Assembly (NCBI GenBank): GCA_021153185.1
Contig: JAGKTY010000004.1
Span: forward strand, 1 to 64,000
Source: Lachnospiraceae bacterium
Lineage (GTDB): Bacteria > Bacillota > Clostridia > Lachnospirales > Lachnospiraceae
Direction of reading: 5' to 3'
Length of the DNA stretch: 64,000 nt
Every line of letters begins with the position of its first letter. The first letter of the stretch is position 1. Position numbers and translations under genes: made by a program. The notes beneath the pieces were generated by a model that was not told the origin of the DNA, made no database searches, and saw only the letters and a program-made list of their open reading frames with translations. This document shows, in pieces, positions 50,295 through 59,686 of this stretch.

Positions 50295-51125
50295 ATGATT
50301 TATCAGTCAAATCAGATGACATTGCAATCTGTGATGACGGTCTTTCGCGGTGTGGTCAATGATGCTTATGTATGTAAAAGGATAGATGGGGAGGAAGGTC
50401 TTTACCTCGTGTTAACCATTCATGATCACACGATTGCGAAGCAGTTTATCCGGATGATTGAAAAATCAAATAAAGCACCTTGTCATAAAGCTGTTTTTTC
50501 GGATGGCAAAGCGGTGAGTGTTGCGTTTGAGTATACGAAGCCGCGGCAGTTTGATGCATTTTTGCCAACCGTTCCAAAGACGGTGGACGCCTATCAGTCT
50601 CTTTGTATCGGTCTCGTGCTCCGCTGTATGGAAAGTCCGGCGCCGTATCCGCTTTTGTATCTGATGCTTACGCAAAAACAGCTGCATCTGATGGAGGATG
50701 GACAGGTAAAGCTGAGTTATGCGGTCGATTTAAAAGAACTCGATACGCAGATTGACGAAAAAGCCTGTGCGATGCTTTTGTCGGGAATGCTGCGGGATTT
50801 GCTCAGCGAGGTAAAAGCTGACAAAAATACATCCTATCAGCTCCTGCTCAAGAAGATTCCAAAGCAGCGCTATGCCGGTTTTCGGGAATTGTACAGGGAT
50901 TTGTGCCTTTCGAGAAATGAAAAGCACGTCGGGTTTTTTACAAAACAAAAGCTTTTGTTGTTACAACATAAACAAGCCATTGTGAACGCTTGTATTTTGC
51001 TATGTATCATCTTGTTTATCGTGGCGTGCGTTTGCATGCTGTGCGAAGCAATCTACGGGGAAATCCCGATTTTTCGTCTGTTTCATGATGGAATGAGGCA
51101 GATAGGAACAGAACAACTATACTAG
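50295..51125 (+). CDS. cluster protein 2: membrane-anchored pseudokinase-like protein
   Basis: A 276-residue protein. About 230 cytoplasmic residues are followed by one membrane helix (about 232-254, NACILLCIILFIVACVCMLC) and a short outer tail. The cytoplasmic part reads like a degenerate protein kinase: strand pairs AYVCKRIDGEEGLYLVLTIHD, then LLYLMLTQKQLHLMEDGQVKLSYAVDL, which aligns with the catalytic and DFG region of kinases (HRDxKxxNxxLxxDGxVKLxDFG) but lacks His-Arg-Asp and Asp-Phe-Gly. This plan (pseudokinase, C-terminal helix) recalls EssB/YukC of type VII secretion. It starts 18 nt after protein 1. Confidence 0.8.
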   Translation: MIYQSNQMTLQSVMTVFRGVVNDAYVCKRIDGEEGLYLVLTIHDHTIAKQFIRMIEKSNKAPCHKAVFSDGKAVSVAFEYTKPRQFDAFLPTVPKTVDAYQSLCIGLVLRCMESPAPYPLLYLMLTQKQLHLMEDGQVKLSYAVDLKELDTQIDEKACAMLLSGMLRDLLSEVKADKNTSYQLLLKKIPKQRYAGFRELYRDLCLSRNEKHVGFFTKQKLLLLQHKQAIVNACILLCIILFIVACVCMLCEAIYGEIPIFRLFHDGMRQIGTEQLY

Positions 51126-51144
51126 ATAACCAAAGGAACGACAT

Positions 51145-53379
51145 ATGAGTCAGATGATTATTTTTTGCCTAATTGTATTAGTGGTCATATTACTTGTGCT
51201 GATTGCAAGTCACACGCAGGCACTGAAAAAGTTTGGAGTGATTAATTTGCTTGTGCTCCTTGTGATTGGTGCCCTTGCATTCTTTTCGGTGCGCGATGTA
51301 AGGAAAGCACAAATGCAGCAATTTATGGAGTTACATATGCAGAATTTGGGCGTTGCTTCTGAGGTGCTCACCGAAATGGAAGCGCAGGCCTTATCAGAAG
51401 GCATCGACGAATCCGATGAGGATTACGACGAGGATTACGACGATGAATACGATGAGGATGCGTACGATGAGGATTATGAGGATGCGTACGATGAGGATGA
51501 AGATTCCGGGGATTATGATGAAGAAGAATATGATGAAGAATCCGATGAAGCGTCATATGATGAGGTCGATGAGGAAAGCTCAGAAGAGGTAGATGATTCG
51601 GCCGAGACGCAGAGCGATGATAGTGGAGCGGAGCAGTACGATGAGCTTGTCGGAACAGATGGTGATGATTCTGATTCTGACGACGATTATGATGAGGATG
51701 ACGATTCCGATGAGGAATATGACGATTCTGAGGATGAGGAATATGATGATTCCGAGGATGAGGAAGATGCGGATTATGAGGAAGAAGACGATATTGAAGC
51801 GGAAGCTGATACAGAGGACGTGACGGATTACGACGACGAGTCTTATGAGGAGGCATCAGATGCCGATACCGGTTATGACGCGGATACATACGACGAAGAA
51901 TATGATGAAGAATATGATGAAGAATACGACGAGGAATACGATGAGGAGATAGACGACACAGAGGAAGAGACGGACGAGGTTTCGGCGTATGTCTCACGTC
52001 TGACAGAAGGCAGTCTTTTGGTTGCGACAAAGGAAGAACCGGCGTTTGATGAGTCACTTTGGTATACCGACCTGCTTATTTTGAAGCGGACAGCCATTGA
52101 TTCTTATGAAATTCTCGGTCACAAAGGTTTGCATGATGATTTTTGGGAGAGCAATAAAACAGAAGCCGTTTCACTGTTAAAGACGTGCGTGCAGTCGGGT
52201 AAAATGAGCTATGTGGCAGGCGAAAATACGGCACTTTTTGGAATCGTTGATACGGAGTCGATTGCGCCGAATTATGCGGTGCTTGCGCAGGTTGATTTAT
52301 CGCCGGTTAAGGCTGCCGACGAAGAAGCACTCGAAATCGTATTTCGAAGATGTATGGTGGTTTATCTTTTGCTTAGCGTATGTTTGGGCATCCTTCTTTA
52401 TTACGAAAATCAGATGATTCGTAAGGTCCTTCTTGTCATGCAGTCGGTTGCAAGCGGAAGAACCGATTGGGATGGGGCAAAGGAAATGTTGCAGATGCCG
52501 GGCATGCAGACGAATGAGGCAAGAATGCTGACGAGCAGCCTCGGACAGATTTATGCGGATGTTGACCGTATGAATTATCACAATTACCGCACGATGCAGG
52601 CTTATTACAGATTTGCGCCAAAGGGCATCGACAAGCTTTTAAACAAACAGTCGATGGTAGATGTCAATGTGTGGGATCAAAATATGGCGCAGGGTACAAT
52701 CGCAAGCGTGCGGATTGACAGAGGCGGCCGGGATGCTGCTTATGCAGGTGCTGCAGATTATGTCAAAATTGAGCAGTGCATGAATGAAAACGAAGGTATT
52801 CTGCTTGCAAGAAATGGTGATTTCAGCGCTCTGGAAGTGTTGTTTGCCGCCAAAACACAGCAGGCAATTGATTTCTCGATGGCAGTATGCGAAGCGCGCA
52901 GAGAGGATGCGTTTGTGTTGCTCCATAGAGCGGTATTAACGGTTGGAGCGTTTGGCGATGACAGTCAGGCTTATACATATGCAGCTTCAGAGGATATGAA
53001 TGTCATCGAGAAATATATGGAGCGTCTTTCAGAATTAAAGCTGTCACTCATTGTGACGGGGCAGGTAAAGGAGCGCATGGAACAGGATATTGCCACGCGG
53101 TTTATAGGTGTCATCGGAAACGAAAAGACGCAGTTTAAGCTGTACGAGGTGCTTGATGTATGCAGCGCACAGGAGAGAAGAGAAAAGGAAGAAAACATCT
53201 CGCAGTTTGAAAAGACGGTGCTTCTCTTTTATAAGGGAGAATATTATGAGGCGAAAAAACAGTTTATGCGCCTGTTAAAAGACTGTCCGCATGATGAACT
53301 GTGCAGACATTATATCGGACTTTGCGAACAGGGCATGCGCGGCATGACCGGAATGTTCAGAAGCATCATTTCATCTTAG
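51145..53379 (+). CDS. cluster protein 3: acidic-tract membrane protein with degenerate cyclase-like domain
   Basis: A 744-residue protein. Two N-terminal helices (4-24, 31-48) are followed by an Asp/Glu/Tyr/Ser tract at about 87-279, including five tandem YDEE units. A folded outer region (285-400) comes next, a third helix (404-420), a HAMP-like linker, and a cytoplasmic part at 486-690 that tracks the class III adenylate cyclase fold. Landmarks are YYRFAPKGIDKLLN, SVRID (Asp525), GILLARNGDFSALEVLF (Asp559), then MNVIEKYMERL (Asn619) and FKLYEVLDV. The usual catalytic Arg is replaced by Lys. A TPR-like end follows (FYKGEYYEAKKQFMRLL). It may be a pseudo-cyclase. Confidence 0.8.
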   Translation: MSQMIIFCLIVLVVILLVLIASHTQALKKFGVINLLVLLVIGALAFFSVRDVRKAQMQQFMELHMQNLGVASEVLTEMEAQALSEGIDESDEDYDEDYDDEYDEDAYDEDYEDAYDEDEDSGDYDEEEYDEESDEASYDEVDEESSEEVDDSAETQSDDSGAEQYDELVGTDGDDSDSDDDYDEDDDSDEEYDDSEDEEYDDSEDEEDADYEEEDDIEAEADTEDVTDYDDESYEEASDADTGYDADTYDEEYDEEYDEEYDEEYDEEIDDTEEETDEVSAYVSRLTEGSLLVATKEEPAFDESLWYTDLLILKRTAIDSYEILGHKGLHDDFWESNKTEAVSLLKTCVQSGKMSYVAGENTALFGIVDTESIAPNYAVLAQVDLSPVKAADEEALEIVFRRCMVVYLLLSVCLGILLYYENQMIRKVLLVMQSVASGRTDWDGAKEMLQMPGMQTNEARMLTSSLGQIYADVDRMNYHNYRTMQAYYRFAPKGIDKLLNKQSMVDVNVWDQNMAQGTIASVRIDRGGRDAAYAGAADYVKIEQCMNENEGILLARNGDFSALEVLFAAKTQQAIDFSMAVCEARREDAFVLLHRAVLTVGAFGDDSQAYTYAASEDMNVIEKYMERLSELKLSLIVTGQVKERMEQDIATRFIGVIGNEKTQFKLYEVLDVCSAQERREKEENISQFEKTVLLFYKGEYYEAKKQFMRLLKDCPHDELCRHYIGLCEQGMRGMTGMFRSIISS

Positions 53380-53404
53380 GCTTATCAGAACGGAGGAGCG
53401 CAGT

Positions 53405-54349
53405 GTGAAGGTAAAAATGCCCGGAAAAAAAGTAATTCGAATGATTTGTCTGTTTTTGGGCCTGTTTGGATTCGTATATTTGCTGCTTTTTAGTCCCATC
53501 GGCGGGAGGATGCACGATGGAAAACGTGTATACCGGGCAGATTCACTGCTCTTAAAATTTGCGGATGGTGAGGTGGCAATCAAGGCAAAGGATGGCCATA
53601 TTGCCTACATCGGTACGGTAAAAAAAGGATATGCCGACGGAGAAGGTGCGCTTTATGACAAGCAGGACAACCTTGTTTATCAGGGCAGCTTTGCCAAAAG
53701 CATGTATGCGGGGGAAGGCACTTTATATTACGCATCCGGCATCCCGAAGTATCAGGGCGGATTTGTGCAGAATCAGTTTGACGGAACGGGCGCTTTGTAC
53801 AATGAAATGGGCCTTTTGCAGTATGAGGGACAGTTTTCAGGCGGGATGAAAAACGGAACCGGCACGTTGTATGATGCCGCAGGAGAGAAGATTTATACAG
53901 GAAGCTTTCTGATGGATGAACCGGTTTACCAGTGGTTTTTGGGTAGAAACGGCATGCAGATTGCGCAGGTGTACGAAGGAGAAATGAATCCGGCACAAGT
54001 GGATGGCACGTGGCTTGTGACGATGCCGGCGCTTTCTATGAGCTATAGCGGCGCGTTTTCGGAGGAAATGGAAGGCGGAGTCGTTGCGCAGACGCTTTAT
54101 ATCAGTAAGGATTGCTTTGTGTATGGAAAACAGAAGCTACATACACTTTCAGAAATACAAAAGGTGCTCGGTGAGCCGCTGACGAGCGGAAGTGTTACGC
54201 CATCGAAGCTGGAGCGGGCCGCATGCAGCGCGTTCCAAATTGAGGGAGACGTTGTGGCAACCGTGTTCTTTCGGGATGATGTGACGTATACATTCTTTTC
54301 CTTAAAGGGACAGGATGACTTTTTTATGATTGAATTGCAAGGAGCATAA
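53405..54349 (+). CDS. cluster protein 4: exported MORN-repeat protein
   Basis: A 314-residue protein with a basic N-terminus and membrane anchor (about 12-29, MICLFLGLFGFVYLLLFSP). Residues about 65-170 hold four to five MORN-type repeats (YIGTVKKGYADGEGALYD, YQGSFAKSMYAGEGTLYY, YQGGFVQNQFDGTGALYN, YEGQFSGGMKNGTGTLYD). The C-terminal 140 residues are beta-rich and end DDFFMIELQGA. The start is GTG 53405 (ACGGAGGAGCGCA upstream). MORN arrays form elongated scaffolds. It lies 25 nt after protein 3 and 2 nt before protein 5. Confidence 0.82.
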   Translation: MKVKMPGKKVIRMICLFLGLFGFVYLLLFSPIGGRMHDGKRVYRADSLLLKFADGEVAIKAKDGHIAYIGTVKKGYADGEGALYDKQDNLVYQGSFAKSMYAGEGTLYYASGIPKYQGGFVQNQFDGTGALYNEMGLLQYEGQFSGGMKNGTGTLYDAAGEKIYTGSFLMDEPVYQWFLGRNGMQIAQVYEGEMNPAQVDGTWLVTMPALSMSYSGAFSEEMEGGVVAQTLYISKDCFVYGKQKLHTLSEIQKVLGEPLTSGSVTPSKLERAACSAFQIEGDVVATVFFRDDVTYTFFSLKGQDDFFMIELQGA

Positions 54350-54351
54350 CA

Positions 54352-55497
54352 TTGGGCAGACAGCGAAAAAGGACAATTTCATATGTGCTTGTGGCGATCA
54401 GTTGTTTGATCGCTTTTTTGCCTTGCACGGGAAGGCAGACTGTTTATGCAAAGCAGCAGACAAAAAGCATTTCTGCACAGGCAGTTGAGAAGCTGGCGGT
54501 CTCAAGGAGTGAGGAGCTTGCCTATGATGTCAGTGCGAAGGTGATGCCATATTATATAGAGGCTTATTATTTAGACAAACGCATCCGGATTGAAGAGAGG
54601 GCGTTTGATTACCTTGCGCGCGTGCGCGGGGAGGCATACGAGACTTTTGTTGTGACCGGACAAGGGAAACAGCAGTATGACAGCATTGAGGATGCGTACA
54701 GGCGGATGAAGCGCGCACTTTCCGAAGATTTAAAGCAGCAAAAGAAGGCATTTGACTACCTTAAGGAATATACGGATCTGGATATGTCAACGTACCGGCT
54801 CGAAAGTCCACACGTTGCGGCCACGCCGGATAGAAAAATACTGGACGAGCTGATAAAGTATAGCAGCATCATGCAGATGGAACAGGAAAATACGAAAGAA
54901 CAGATGGAAGCGGTTTTTGAGACGTATTTATCTGCCGAAAAAGAGCTTGAGGACTGCAAGGATGATCTGCTTTCGGCTGAAAAAAAGCAGATCATTGAAC
55001 AGAAAAAACGTGTGACGGGACAAACGAGCGAAGAGGCGTATGCGCAGGTTTGCATCTCGGTGTATGACAGCAGCGTTGCGGTCATTTCAAAACGGATGGA
55101 GGTAACGAATGCGCTGTGGACGCTCAACAACATGAGTATGGGTGCGCTGTTTGACGGGCAGGCAACGACGGAGGGCAGTCTTGTTACCGAAAAAGGAACT
55201 TATTATATTGCGGATTCGGCAGACGGTGTCCTAAAGGATTTCCGCATCTGGGTGAAATCCGAGGATACGGGGATTGATGCATATGAGCTTTGGATTGACG
55301 GGAAAAAGGCCGGCACAGCGCTGTCCGGTGAACAGTCGATTTCCGTTTTATCAAACACCGTGCAAAATGCGAAGAAAGCATTTGTCCGCCTCTATCACGG
55401 GGACAATTTCCTGTGTGATTGTGCGATTGATTTGAGCAGGGAGTCCGGTGAAATGACACTTCGGTATCCAAAGAAAAGTACAAGGAGTCTTGAATGA
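54352..55497 (+). CDS. cluster protein 5: exported coiled-coil protein
   Basis: A 381-residue protein with a signal peptide or anchor (about 8-30, ISYVLVAISCLIAFLPCTGR, possible cleavage after VYA). A long helical, Lys/Glu/Gln-rich middle (about 40-260) is followed by a C-terminal beta domain (about 275-365, VLKDFRIWVKSEDTGIDAYELWIDGKKAG). It starts at TTG 54352, with CAAGGAGCATAACA directly upstream. I do not recognise the family. It overlaps the next gene by ATGA, so the two products are made together. Confidence 0.75.
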   Translation: MGRQRKRTISYVLVAISCLIAFLPCTGRQTVYAKQQTKSISAQAVEKLAVSRSEELAYDVSAKVMPYYIEAYYLDKRIRIEERAFDYLARVRGEAYETFVVTGQGKQQYDSIEDAYRRMKRALSEDLKQQKKAFDYLKEYTDLDMSTYRLESPHVAATPDRKILDELIKYSSIMQMEQENTKEQMEAVFETYLSAEKELEDCKDDLLSAEKKQIIEQKKRVTGQTSEEAYAQVCISVYDSSVAVISKRMEVTNALWTLNNMSMGALFDGQATTEGSLVTEKGTYYIADSADGVLKDFRIWVKSEDTGIDAYELWIDGKKAGTALSGEQSISVLSNTVQNAKKAFVRLYHGDNFLCDCAIDLSRESGEMTLRYPKKSTRSLE

Positions 55498-58148
55498 AAC
55501 AGACAATTCGAGAAAGGGCAAAGCACCTTTTTACCGGAAAAAACAAAATAGTGTTTGCAGTGCTGGCTACTGTTTTTCTGTCTGCATGCATCGGACTCAT
55601 CAGTGTCGCAGCTACAGAAAAGAACGATGTAAAGAATTATACCGCGCCGGTGAATGATGAGATTGCGTCAGAAACGTTTTTGATTGGTGTGCATTTGATT
55701 CACAAAAATGCACTGACGGATGTGTCGTACCGGATTGCACAGGCTTCTGAGGCAGAATACGGACAGTATCGGATTTATTACAAAGCGGAGGATGATGCGT
55801 GGTATCGCCTTGACCGGATTAGTGCCATTGGCGATTTGGAGGAGCAAAATCAGATTGCCTTTGACGAGGTGAAGCAAAACAAAATCAGATATCAGACGGA
55901 TGCATTTGGCAGAACAACAAACCTTGTGACCAAAGGGGGTACGACGTTATTTGACCTGGATGCACCGCTTGATCCGCAGGGATACCCGGATTTGTCGGAA
56001 ATCAAACAATTTTATCTTGAACTTAAGATGAAAGAGAAAAAGACAGATTTGGAAAAAGCATATATGGAAGCAATGGAGCCGTTGTTTGCAATGATTGAAG
56101 ACGAGGGTGATGTGGAAACGTATTCTTCACAGATGGCGTCACTTATTTCTTACAAAAAAGAAATTTTGGAGGAAACAGAGCGTCATTCTTATGTGGAAAT
56201 GGTAGATGAAGTGCTTTCTATGGCAGACAGTGCAAGGCGTGCTTCCGTTTGCGTGCAGGTGAGCGGGCGCCTTGACGAAGCGGCAGAGGACTTAGATAAG
56301 ATACAAAAAGAAAAAAAGGAATCGGTAAGCGCAGATGCTGACGGTAAAATGCTCTATCAAAGAGCAAAGGAGCTGATCAAGACAGCCAAAGAACGCATCG
56401 GCAAAACAAGAGAAGAATATCTCCGGAAGCTGCCAAATCCTGACGATAGTGTCATTGATATGATACGCGCGAATTATATAGATAAATTACTGAAAGCAAC
56501 AGATAGAGAAGAAGGTGACAAATGTGTCAGAAGACTTTGCGCCATCAATGCGATTGCTGGCGATTACATCGAAAATGAAAATGTGGAGCGTGCGGTGCTC
56601 AAAAATGAAATTGTGCCAAAAGCGCGGAAGCTTTACAAAAAGGTACTCGATGCCGGGGATGATGCGGAAGTGACACGCGTGGAGTATGAGGCAGTTTTGT
56701 CGGCGTACCTTCTTCGTATGAGCAATACGAATGCGCAGAAGTACGTACTTGATTTGATTGATCATATGGTTGATTTGTCAGATTCTGACCACGAATCGAG
56801 TAAGCAGAGTCTTCAGAAATTTGCAATTTTCTTAGATAGAACATACGCGCAGCTTCTTTGCGATAATTTTGGAGATGAATCAAAGTCACAGCTTCTGACG
56901 AAGAAGGAGCAGCTGACGCGCAAATGGCAGGAAGCACTCGATGAGGAAGAAATTGCACTTGCCTCAGAGCTTCAGGCTAAAATTGATACGGTAAATGAGC
57001 AGATTGAACAGCACATGAAAACGTATATGGATATTCTGAAGGATGATGACGCGACGGAAAAAGAAAAGGTCAGAGCGCGGGCTGCGTTAATTGAGCATAG
57101 TAGCGGTGCGGTATTAAATGCACTTGCGGACCAAATCTGTGAGACAATTCTTGACAGCGACAGTGAGCTGTTAGAACAGCTAAAGAAGGATATGGAATCG
57201 AGCCAGAGCGTGATAGACCGTTATGATGAGAATACGGGAAGCGTATCGGCTGGCAGTGTGTCCTCAAACAGTGTGTCTTCAAACAGCGTTTCGGCAAACA
57301 GCGCAGCCAAAAAGTCTGTTGTTTTGAACATGCCGGAGGAATATAACAGCGTATTTGGAGAGGGCGTTGCAAGTGAGAAAATCTTAAACGATGTCGGACT
57401 TACGCTCTCAGCACAAAAGAGCGTGCGTGCCTATGAGGCACTCGCAATGATTGACCTTGCGGCAGCAAAAGGAATTACGCCCAAAATTGAGGCAGCGCTT
57501 GCAGCAGCAAAGGAGCCGGATAGCAAATTTGCGGCAGTTGTCACAGAGATGCTCAGCAATGTCGCATATGCGATTGCGACAGCGCCGGCCGAGGGGATGA
57601 CGTATGAGGCGTTTACCGAACTGATAACAGAGTATTTTGGCAAGGACGTGGGCAAATTAAACGACGAGGAGATGACCGTCTGTATTGCGGCGCTTGCAGA
57701 ATATGATGAATTGTATACGAGTGAAAACGCAAGACGGCTTGTTGCAAGCTTTGTGGAAAAGAATGCGGACAATCCATATTTGTTTGCACGCTGCACAAAG
57801 CAGGCCGGCTATTATGCTTCGTTAAATGCGCTTGCATATGCAATGGATATGAGACTGGTTACAGATGAGACAGGACAGAAGGTGACGCTTCAGAGGAAGC
57901 AAAATGTATATACATTTGCTGCGGGAGAGAAAACATGCCGGTACAACAAAAAGGACATCGAGCTGACAAGAAAAATTGTATATGACGGCGCGCTTTATAT
58001 TGAGGAAGAAGATGCGGTAGCACTGTTTGGAATCGGACCGATTTTGCTTAAGGGGCAGCATAGTGGTGTCGTTTGTACAGATGAGATGTTTGAGCGCAAG
58101 GAGGCATTGCTCCTTTTGTTTGAGGAAGGGGGCGAAGCCAGTGAATAA
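55494..58148 (+). CDS. cluster protein 6: large exported helical protein
   Basis: An 884-residue protein with an N-terminal signal anchor (about 20-40, VFAVLATVFLSACIGLISVAA). An outer beta region follows (SYRIAQASEAEYGQYRIYYKAEDDAWYRLD). About 400 residues of charged helices come next (170-580), then a linker of VSxN repeats (about 581-606, SVSAGSVSSNSVSSNSVSAN), more helices, and a C-terminal beta segment resembling the copper-amine-oxidase N-terminal type (VYTFAAGEKTCRYNKKDIELT, GALYIEEEDAVALFGIG). I name no family. It starts in the stop of protein 5; protein 7 starts 8 nt before its end. Confidence 0.78.
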   Translation: MKQTIRERAKHLFTGKNKIVFAVLATVFLSACIGLISVAATEKNDVKNYTAPVNDEIASETFLIGVHLIHKNALTDVSYRIAQASEAEYGQYRIYYKAEDDAWYRLDRISAIGDLEEQNQIAFDEVKQNKIRYQTDAFGRTTNLVTKGGTTLFDLDAPLDPQGYPDLSEIKQFYLELKMKEKKTDLEKAYMEAMEPLFAMIEDEGDVETYSSQMASLISYKKEILEETERHSYVEMVDEVLSMADSARRASVCVQVSGRLDEAAEDLDKIQKEKKESVSADADGKMLYQRAKELIKTAKERIGKTREEYLRKLPNPDDSVIDMIRANYIDKLLKATDREEGDKCVRRLCAINAIAGDYIENENVERAVLKNEIVPKARKLYKKVLDAGDDAEVTRVEYEAVLSAYLLRMSNTNAQKYVLDLIDHMVDLSDSDHESSKQSLQKFAIFLDRTYAQLLCDNFGDESKSQLLTKKEQLTRKWQEALDEEEIALASELQAKIDTVNEQIEQHMKTYMDILKDDDATEKEKVRARAALIEHSSGAVLNALADQICETILDSDSELLEQLKKDMESSQSVIDRYDENTGSVSAGSVSSNSVSSNSVSANSAAKKSVVLNMPEEYNSVFGEGVASEKILNDVGLTLSAQKSVRAYEALAMIDLAAAKGITPKIEAALAAAKEPDSKFAAVVTEMLSNVAYAIATAPAEGMTYEAFTELITEYFGKDVGKLNDEEMTVCIAALAEYDELYTSENARRLVASFVEKNADNPYLFARCTKQAGYYASLNALAYAMDMRLVTDETGQKVTLQRKQNVYTFAAGEKTCRYNKKDIELTRKIVYDGALYIEEEDAVALFGIGPILLKGQHSGVVCTDEMFERKEALLLLFEEGGEASE

Positions 58149-59280
58149 TGGAATGCGTCTGATTACCGAAGGCGATTTTTGCAAGGCCTGCAAGCAGTTT
58201 TCGCAGTACGTTGAAGCGGTCAAAGTGATGCGGGATGTGCTTCCGAATCTGGAAAAGAAGGCAGGGAATACGACGATTGTCCTTTCTGTTTCCGAAAAAC
58301 TGTCAAAGGAAGACAGGGAATGTCTTCTTACAGATCTGCGCACATATCTTTATGCGGGAACATGCGACAGTATCCCGGGATGGCGGCTTCATATCTGCAT
58401 GGAACAGACGGTACTTATCCATAGCACGCTCTGGGTGCGAGAGGCGATGGAGGAAGGTGCTATGTCAAGTCTTCATGCAGCGCTTGCACACTACATCCAA
58501 AAGCAATTTGTGTTGTCAGAGGGAAAAAGACAGTTTGAACGCTTTTTTGCCATGCGAAAGGAAGGCGTATCACTTCTTTGTGCAGAATTAAACGCGCAGT
58601 ATCCGGATGACGAACGTGAGGTGCAAACGGATCTTGAAGCGTTTATGCCTGACTGCTTTGTGACGTACAGACTCGGTGATTTTTGCATCAAAATGCAGGC
58701 GGAAACTGTTTATGAAGCAAAATACGAGCCAAACCGGGCATCGGAGGGTGTTTATCACAGACAGTACCATGAAGAGCTAAGAACGCTGCGGGATGAAATT
58801 GTCTCTGTTTTGGGAGACGCCATTTGGGACTGTAAGACAACGCTTGATGCTAAGACGCTTTCGGTTGTCATTTGGCCGAAAGGAAAAAAGATTTCCGATG
58901 CGAGACTATGTGAGATGAAAAAAAGCGTTGAATCGGTTCTTCCGATTGGACTTCATCCTGATTTGGTTGTCGCAAAGGAGCAAAACGTCATCGTTTCAGC
59001 AGAGATTTTGATTCATGCATATTATGAGGATGCGCAAAAACAGATTCAAGGCGCCATATCAAATTATTTGCGGGAAGCGGAAAAAACAATCGGAGCCGTG
59101 GTCAGATTGCAGGAATTGTATGATGTGCTCTGCAATTTAAAGTGCGTTGTCCGCATAAAAGAGATTTCCATAGGATTTGCCGATGAAAAAGGGCCGGCGG
59201 GCGGAACCCTTCAGCTCGGGCATGATGCGGTTTTAAAGCTTGCTGCATGCGAGCTTGTCCTGCTTACGGAGGAAGTATGA
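58141..59280 (+). CDS. cluster protein 7: baseplate J-like protein
   Basis: A 379-residue soluble protein, start GTG 58141 (Asn-Asn-Gly-Met follows) with GAAGGGGGC about 8 nt upstream; ATG 58153 is the alternative. The C-terminal 100 residues follow the end of baseplate J proteins of phage and contractile systems: VIVSAEILIHAYYEDAQKQI, an amphipathic helix, GAVVRLQELYDVLCNLKCVVRIKEISIGF, then LQLGHDAVLKLAACELVL. The N-terminal part is not recognised. It overlaps the next gene by ATGA. The match is by pattern only, so moderate confidence. Confidence 0.7.
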   Translation: MNNGMRLITEGDFCKACKQFSQYVEAVKVMRDVLPNLEKKAGNTTIVLSVSEKLSKEDRECLLTDLRTYLYAGTCDSIPGWRLHICMEQTVLIHSTLWVREAMEEGAMSSLHAALAHYIQKQFVLSEGKRQFERFFAMRKEGVSLLCAELNAQYPDDEREVQTDLEAFMPDCFVTYRLGDFCIKMQAETVYEAKYEPNRASEGVYHRQYHEELRTLRDEIVSVLGDAIWDCKTTLDAKTLSVVIWPKGKKISDARLCEMKKSVESVLPIGLHPDLVVAKEQNVIVSAEILIHAYYEDAQKQIQGAISNYLREAEKTIGAVVRLQELYDVLCNLKCVVRIKEISIGFADEKGPAGGTLQLGHDAVLKLAACELVLLTEEV

Positions 59281-59669
59281 GTAATTTGTATTTCGAAGTT
59301 TATGATTTTTTAGAGAAAAAGCAGCGGGAACAATTGGCGGAATGCGGTGATTTCCTGCACCGGGTGCGCGGAAGCAGACAGGCTGTACGAACGATATGTG
59401 AAATCATTGCAGGGCAGCAGCCGCGCATGGCCGAAAAAGAGGGCAGACTTGATTTGCTGTTTGATAAGCCCGTAAAGGAGATCACGGAAAAACAATTGTT
59501 GCGCGTGCTACGCGATTTTGTGCCAATCTGGACACAGGTGCATGTCGTTGATTTGAGCAGGCAGTGCGCAATGGATTCCTATGTGATGCTCGATGACAAT
59601 GCCGTGCTCATCAGGGATGGTTCGGCACTGGATTGTGCAGCAAGGTTAGGGCATGCAGCGATTAATTAG
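59277..59669 (+). CDS. cluster protein 8: tail-protein-I-like small protein
   Basis: A 130-residue soluble protein. After a short helix (LYFEVYDFLEKKQREQLAE) comes FLHRVRGSRQAVRTICEIIAGQQPRMAEKE, a form close to the RxKGTxxGLxxxLxxxxGxxPxIxE core of phage tail protein I and its contractile-system relatives. A strand (DLLFDKPVKEIT) and VLRDFVPIWTQVHVVDLSRQ fit the remaining fold. In injection systems this protein joins the baseplate next to J, which matches the order here. It starts at ATG 59277 within the stop of protein 7; a longer frame to 59247 lies inside that gene. Confidence 0.65.
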   Translation: MSNLYFEVYDFLEKKQREQLAECGDFLHRVRGSRQAVRTICEIIAGQQPRMAEKEGRLDLLFDKPVKEITEKQLLRVLRDFVPIWTQVHVVDLSRQCAMDSYVMLDDNAVLIRDGSALDCAARLGHAAIN

Positions 59670-59686
59670 TGTGATTTGAGGAAGCT

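Noticed and set aside
51368..52057. A 229-codon minus-strand ORF rich in His, Pro and Arg
   Set aside because: It mirrors the Asp/Glu/Tyr tract of cluster protein 3 and has no other coding signal.
58027..58140. Longer N-terminus for cluster protein 7
   Set aside because: It would overlap protein 6 by about 120 nt and lacks a site; GTG 58141 fits better.
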